Shown here: positions 62,821 to 64,000 of the stretch, piece after piece
How positions within the stretch are numbered: the first letter of the stretch is position 1
Layout: every line of letters starts with the position of its first letter
Assembly: GCA_963667535.2 (NCBI GenBank)
Contig: CAXXDU010000002.1
Location: 3,372,227 to 3,436,226 of the forward strand
Direction: 5' to 3'
Source of the DNA: UBA5614 sp963667535
Lineage (GTDB): Bacteria; Cloacimonadota; Cloacimonadia; Cloacimonadales; Cloacimonadaceae
DNA length: 64,000 nt
Translations under genes and position numbers: made by a program
Notes under the pieces: generated by a model
Told to the model about the DNA's origin: nothing
The model's database searches: none
What the model saw: only the letters and a program-made list of their open reading frames with translations

Positions 62821-63733
62821 GGCTGACCTCTGTCCCTGCAGGCTCCGGAGTTACATTCTTCTTTAGCAGCCAGTCCATCGCCCAATCCAGCTTTTCATCA
62901 CAAGCCTGAACTGTGGGAATATACTTGGCAAATTTGACCTTGTCACAGCCTTCCAGCCAGTTTATCACATCTCTCTGCTCTGTCATACTGATATCATTAT
63001 CCTTACGCAGATGCAGCTTTATCTCGCGGGTCGTCATTTCATTGGCAGAAAAACCATATTCCGCTTCCAGATAAAGCTTCATGATTTCGGAAAGCCGGAA
63101 ATGATAAACAATAAACTCTCCGTATTCCGGCAGCTTTTCCGTTTTAAGGGCAATCAGAGCATCCACAGCCCGTTCGCGGTTGGTTCGGCTGTCTATGGGT
63201 TCAATCGCTTTGATGATAGCTTGTTCAGGTTTCTTTCTATACTTGCGGATAAGCAGGATGATGACAATAATCAGAGCCAGAAGCAGTAATCCGGCAATGG
63301 CATAGTATGCCCAGTATGGCAGCTCACCTTTCAGCTTTTGCGTGCCGGCAATATCCACCAGAGTAGTATCTTTGGCAGCACGTATTTCCAGTATTTTAAG
63401 AGTAAAAGCTTCCGTTTTAAGTGAATCAGAGGTTGGTTTCACAGATTTGATATACAGACCCGGAAAGGTGTGTTCACCCGTATCCAACGGTACGATAGTC
63501 AGCTTTAATCCGACAGGTTTGTTTCTATCCGTCATTTTTTCAGCGGCAAGCACGGCAAACTTAGTAAGAGTATCGGGAATGACAGCTTCTGCCAGGTCCT
63601 GTTCTGAAGTGATATTCAGATAAAACCTGTTTCCCAGATACAATGAATCAGGTTTCTGAATGCTTTGATTCAGCTTGCCTGTCAAAGCCAGCGCTGCAAA
63701 CAGCATCAGCCCTAATAGTATCTTACGTTTCAT
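62810..63733 (-). CDS. Bat-operon membrane protein (DUF4381-like)
   Basis: First gene of the Bat operon, 307 residues. It has a signal peptide (LLGLMLFAALALTG), a beta-rich periplasmic part to about residue 145, one transmembrane helix (YAIAGLLLLALIIVIILLI) and a helical cytoplasmic part with FRLSEIMKLYLEAEYGFSANEMTTREIK, similar to the C-terminal segment of DUF4381 proteins commonly placed before batA. A promoter-like sequence is 50 nt upstream and AGGGAAG serves as ribosome binding site. MoxR and DUF58 genes, which usually open this operon, are absent upstream. Confidence 0.8.
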   Translation of the reverse strand: MKRKILLGLMLFAALALTGKLNQSIQKPDSLYLGNRFYLNITSEQDLAEAVIPDTLTKFAVLAAEKMTDRNKPVGLKLTIVPLDTGEHTFPGLYIKSVKPTSDSLKTEAFTLKILEIRAAKDTTLVDIAGTQKLKGELPYWAYYAIAGLLLLALIIVIILLIRKYRKKPEQAIIKAIEPIDSRTNRERAVDALIALKTEKLPEYGEFIVYHFRLSEIMKLYLEAEYGFSANEMTTREIKLHLRKDNDISMTEQRDVINWLEGCDKVKFAKYIPTVQACDEKLDWAMDWLLKKNVTPEPAGTEVSHDA

Positions 63734-63780
63734 AGCTTCCCTTGTCTGTGTTATCCCGTTTTTCCATTGTATATCAAAAT

Positions 63781-63810
63781 ATTATATCCCCTTTAGCAGT
63801 CAAGAGTAAA
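63781..63810 (-). promoter_or_regulatory. Probable promoter of the Bat operon
   Basis: On the minus strand TTTACT (63810-63805), an 18-nt spacer and a perfect TATAAT (63786-63781). It lies 48 nt from the first start codon at 63733. Motif match only. Confidence 0.5.
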
Positions 63811-63835
63811 ACAAAACAGGTACAAAAAGACTTTA

Positions 63836-64000
63836 ACCACGAAAGACACGAAACACGCGAAAAATAATTAAGTATGTAGTCCCGCGTTTACGCGGTTTTG
63901 TTATAATAGATATCGATTCAAAATGTATAAAACTCAACCAAGACTTGCATAGAATTCCACTAACTACTTAATCATGTATTCACTTTTTTTAACCACCGAA
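63836..64000. repeat. Intergenic repeats at the right edge
   Basis: TAACCACGAAAGACACGAAA (63835-63854) is a widespread type of intergenic repeat; AACCACCGAA at the very end may begin another copy. 63875-63902 is a variant of the REP-like palindrome, CCGCGTTTACGCGG then TTTTG. No gene is seen up to the edge. Confidence 0.6.

Overview
The window looks like a chromosomal segment of an uncultured, anaerobic, Gram-negative bacterium of the Fibrobacterota-Chlorobiota-Bacteroidota neighbourhood, most likely Candidatus Cloacimonadota. The evidence is an outer-membrane LptD-like protein, a GmhB-like phosphatase, a complete Bat (aerotolerance-type) operon, several secreted proteins ending in FlgD/T9SS-like C-terminal domains, glutamine synthetase III, ferredoxin-rich redox enzymes and no respiratory genes. 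The phylum call is inference from gene content, not from a marker gene. No rRNA, tRNA, CRISPR array or transposase was found.

Region 1 (1-20520) is a purine/pyrimidine catabolic locus in two divergent arms. The minus arm (promoter near 9082-9110) carries a fused FeS/FAD xanthine dehydrogenase subunit, a molybdenum-binding subunit, glutamine synthetase III, a single-chain dihydropyrimidine-dehydrogenase-like protein and an exported ferredoxin. The plus arm (11732-20520) carries SsnA, a YgeY-type M20 hydrolase, a threonine-synthase-like PLP enzyme, a dihydropyrimidinase/hydantoinase, an outer-membrane-type lipoprotein, a second molybdenum hydroxylase and its 2Fe-2S subunit. This matches in outline the ygeX-ygeY-ygfK-ssnA-hyuA-xdhD clusters linked to anaerobic purine/urate breakdown. 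Purines would be hydroxylated or deaminated, the ring reduced and opened, the nitrogen trapped by glutamine synthetase and the carbon sent toward acetate; acetate kinase lies at 26181. Between the arms is a 2.7 kb accessory stretch with a DUF4160/DUF2442 pair, a restriction-like nuclease-domain protein and hairpin repeats.

Region 2 (20530-25150) holds a solitary AT-rich gene for a 1309-residue P-loop NTPase with about eight ~41-residue helical repeats, a good candidate for an undescribed STAND-like sensor or defence protein. It is followed by a cluster of hairpin repeats.

Region 3 (25157-41552) is mixed: GNAT acetyltransferase, acetate kinase, a PAS/GAF hybrid histidine kinase, an S4 protein, a membrane metallopeptidase, an archease-like protein with a long leader, a copper P-type ATPase, an AAA/DUF4143 ATPase, an EamA transporter, the GmhB-like phosphatase, the LptD-like protein and a secreted T9SS-type protein.

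Region 4 (41553-48813) has an 86-bp tandem repeat, a secreted unknown, an HI0074/MNT nucleotidyltransferase pair, a cupin, a PDZ-radical SAM (DUF512) protein, PhnD and PhnC without an adjacent permease, and a divergent histidyl-tRNA-synthetase-like protein with eight cysteines.

Region 5 (48971-63733) has three tandem secreted paralogues and a large lipoprotein, then the Bat operon (DUF4381-like gene, batA, batB-batC fusion, batD, batE). Several families of dispersed hairpin repeats occupy the gene-poor gaps. In two of them the flanks are conserved while the stem sequences differ completely yet remain self-complementary.
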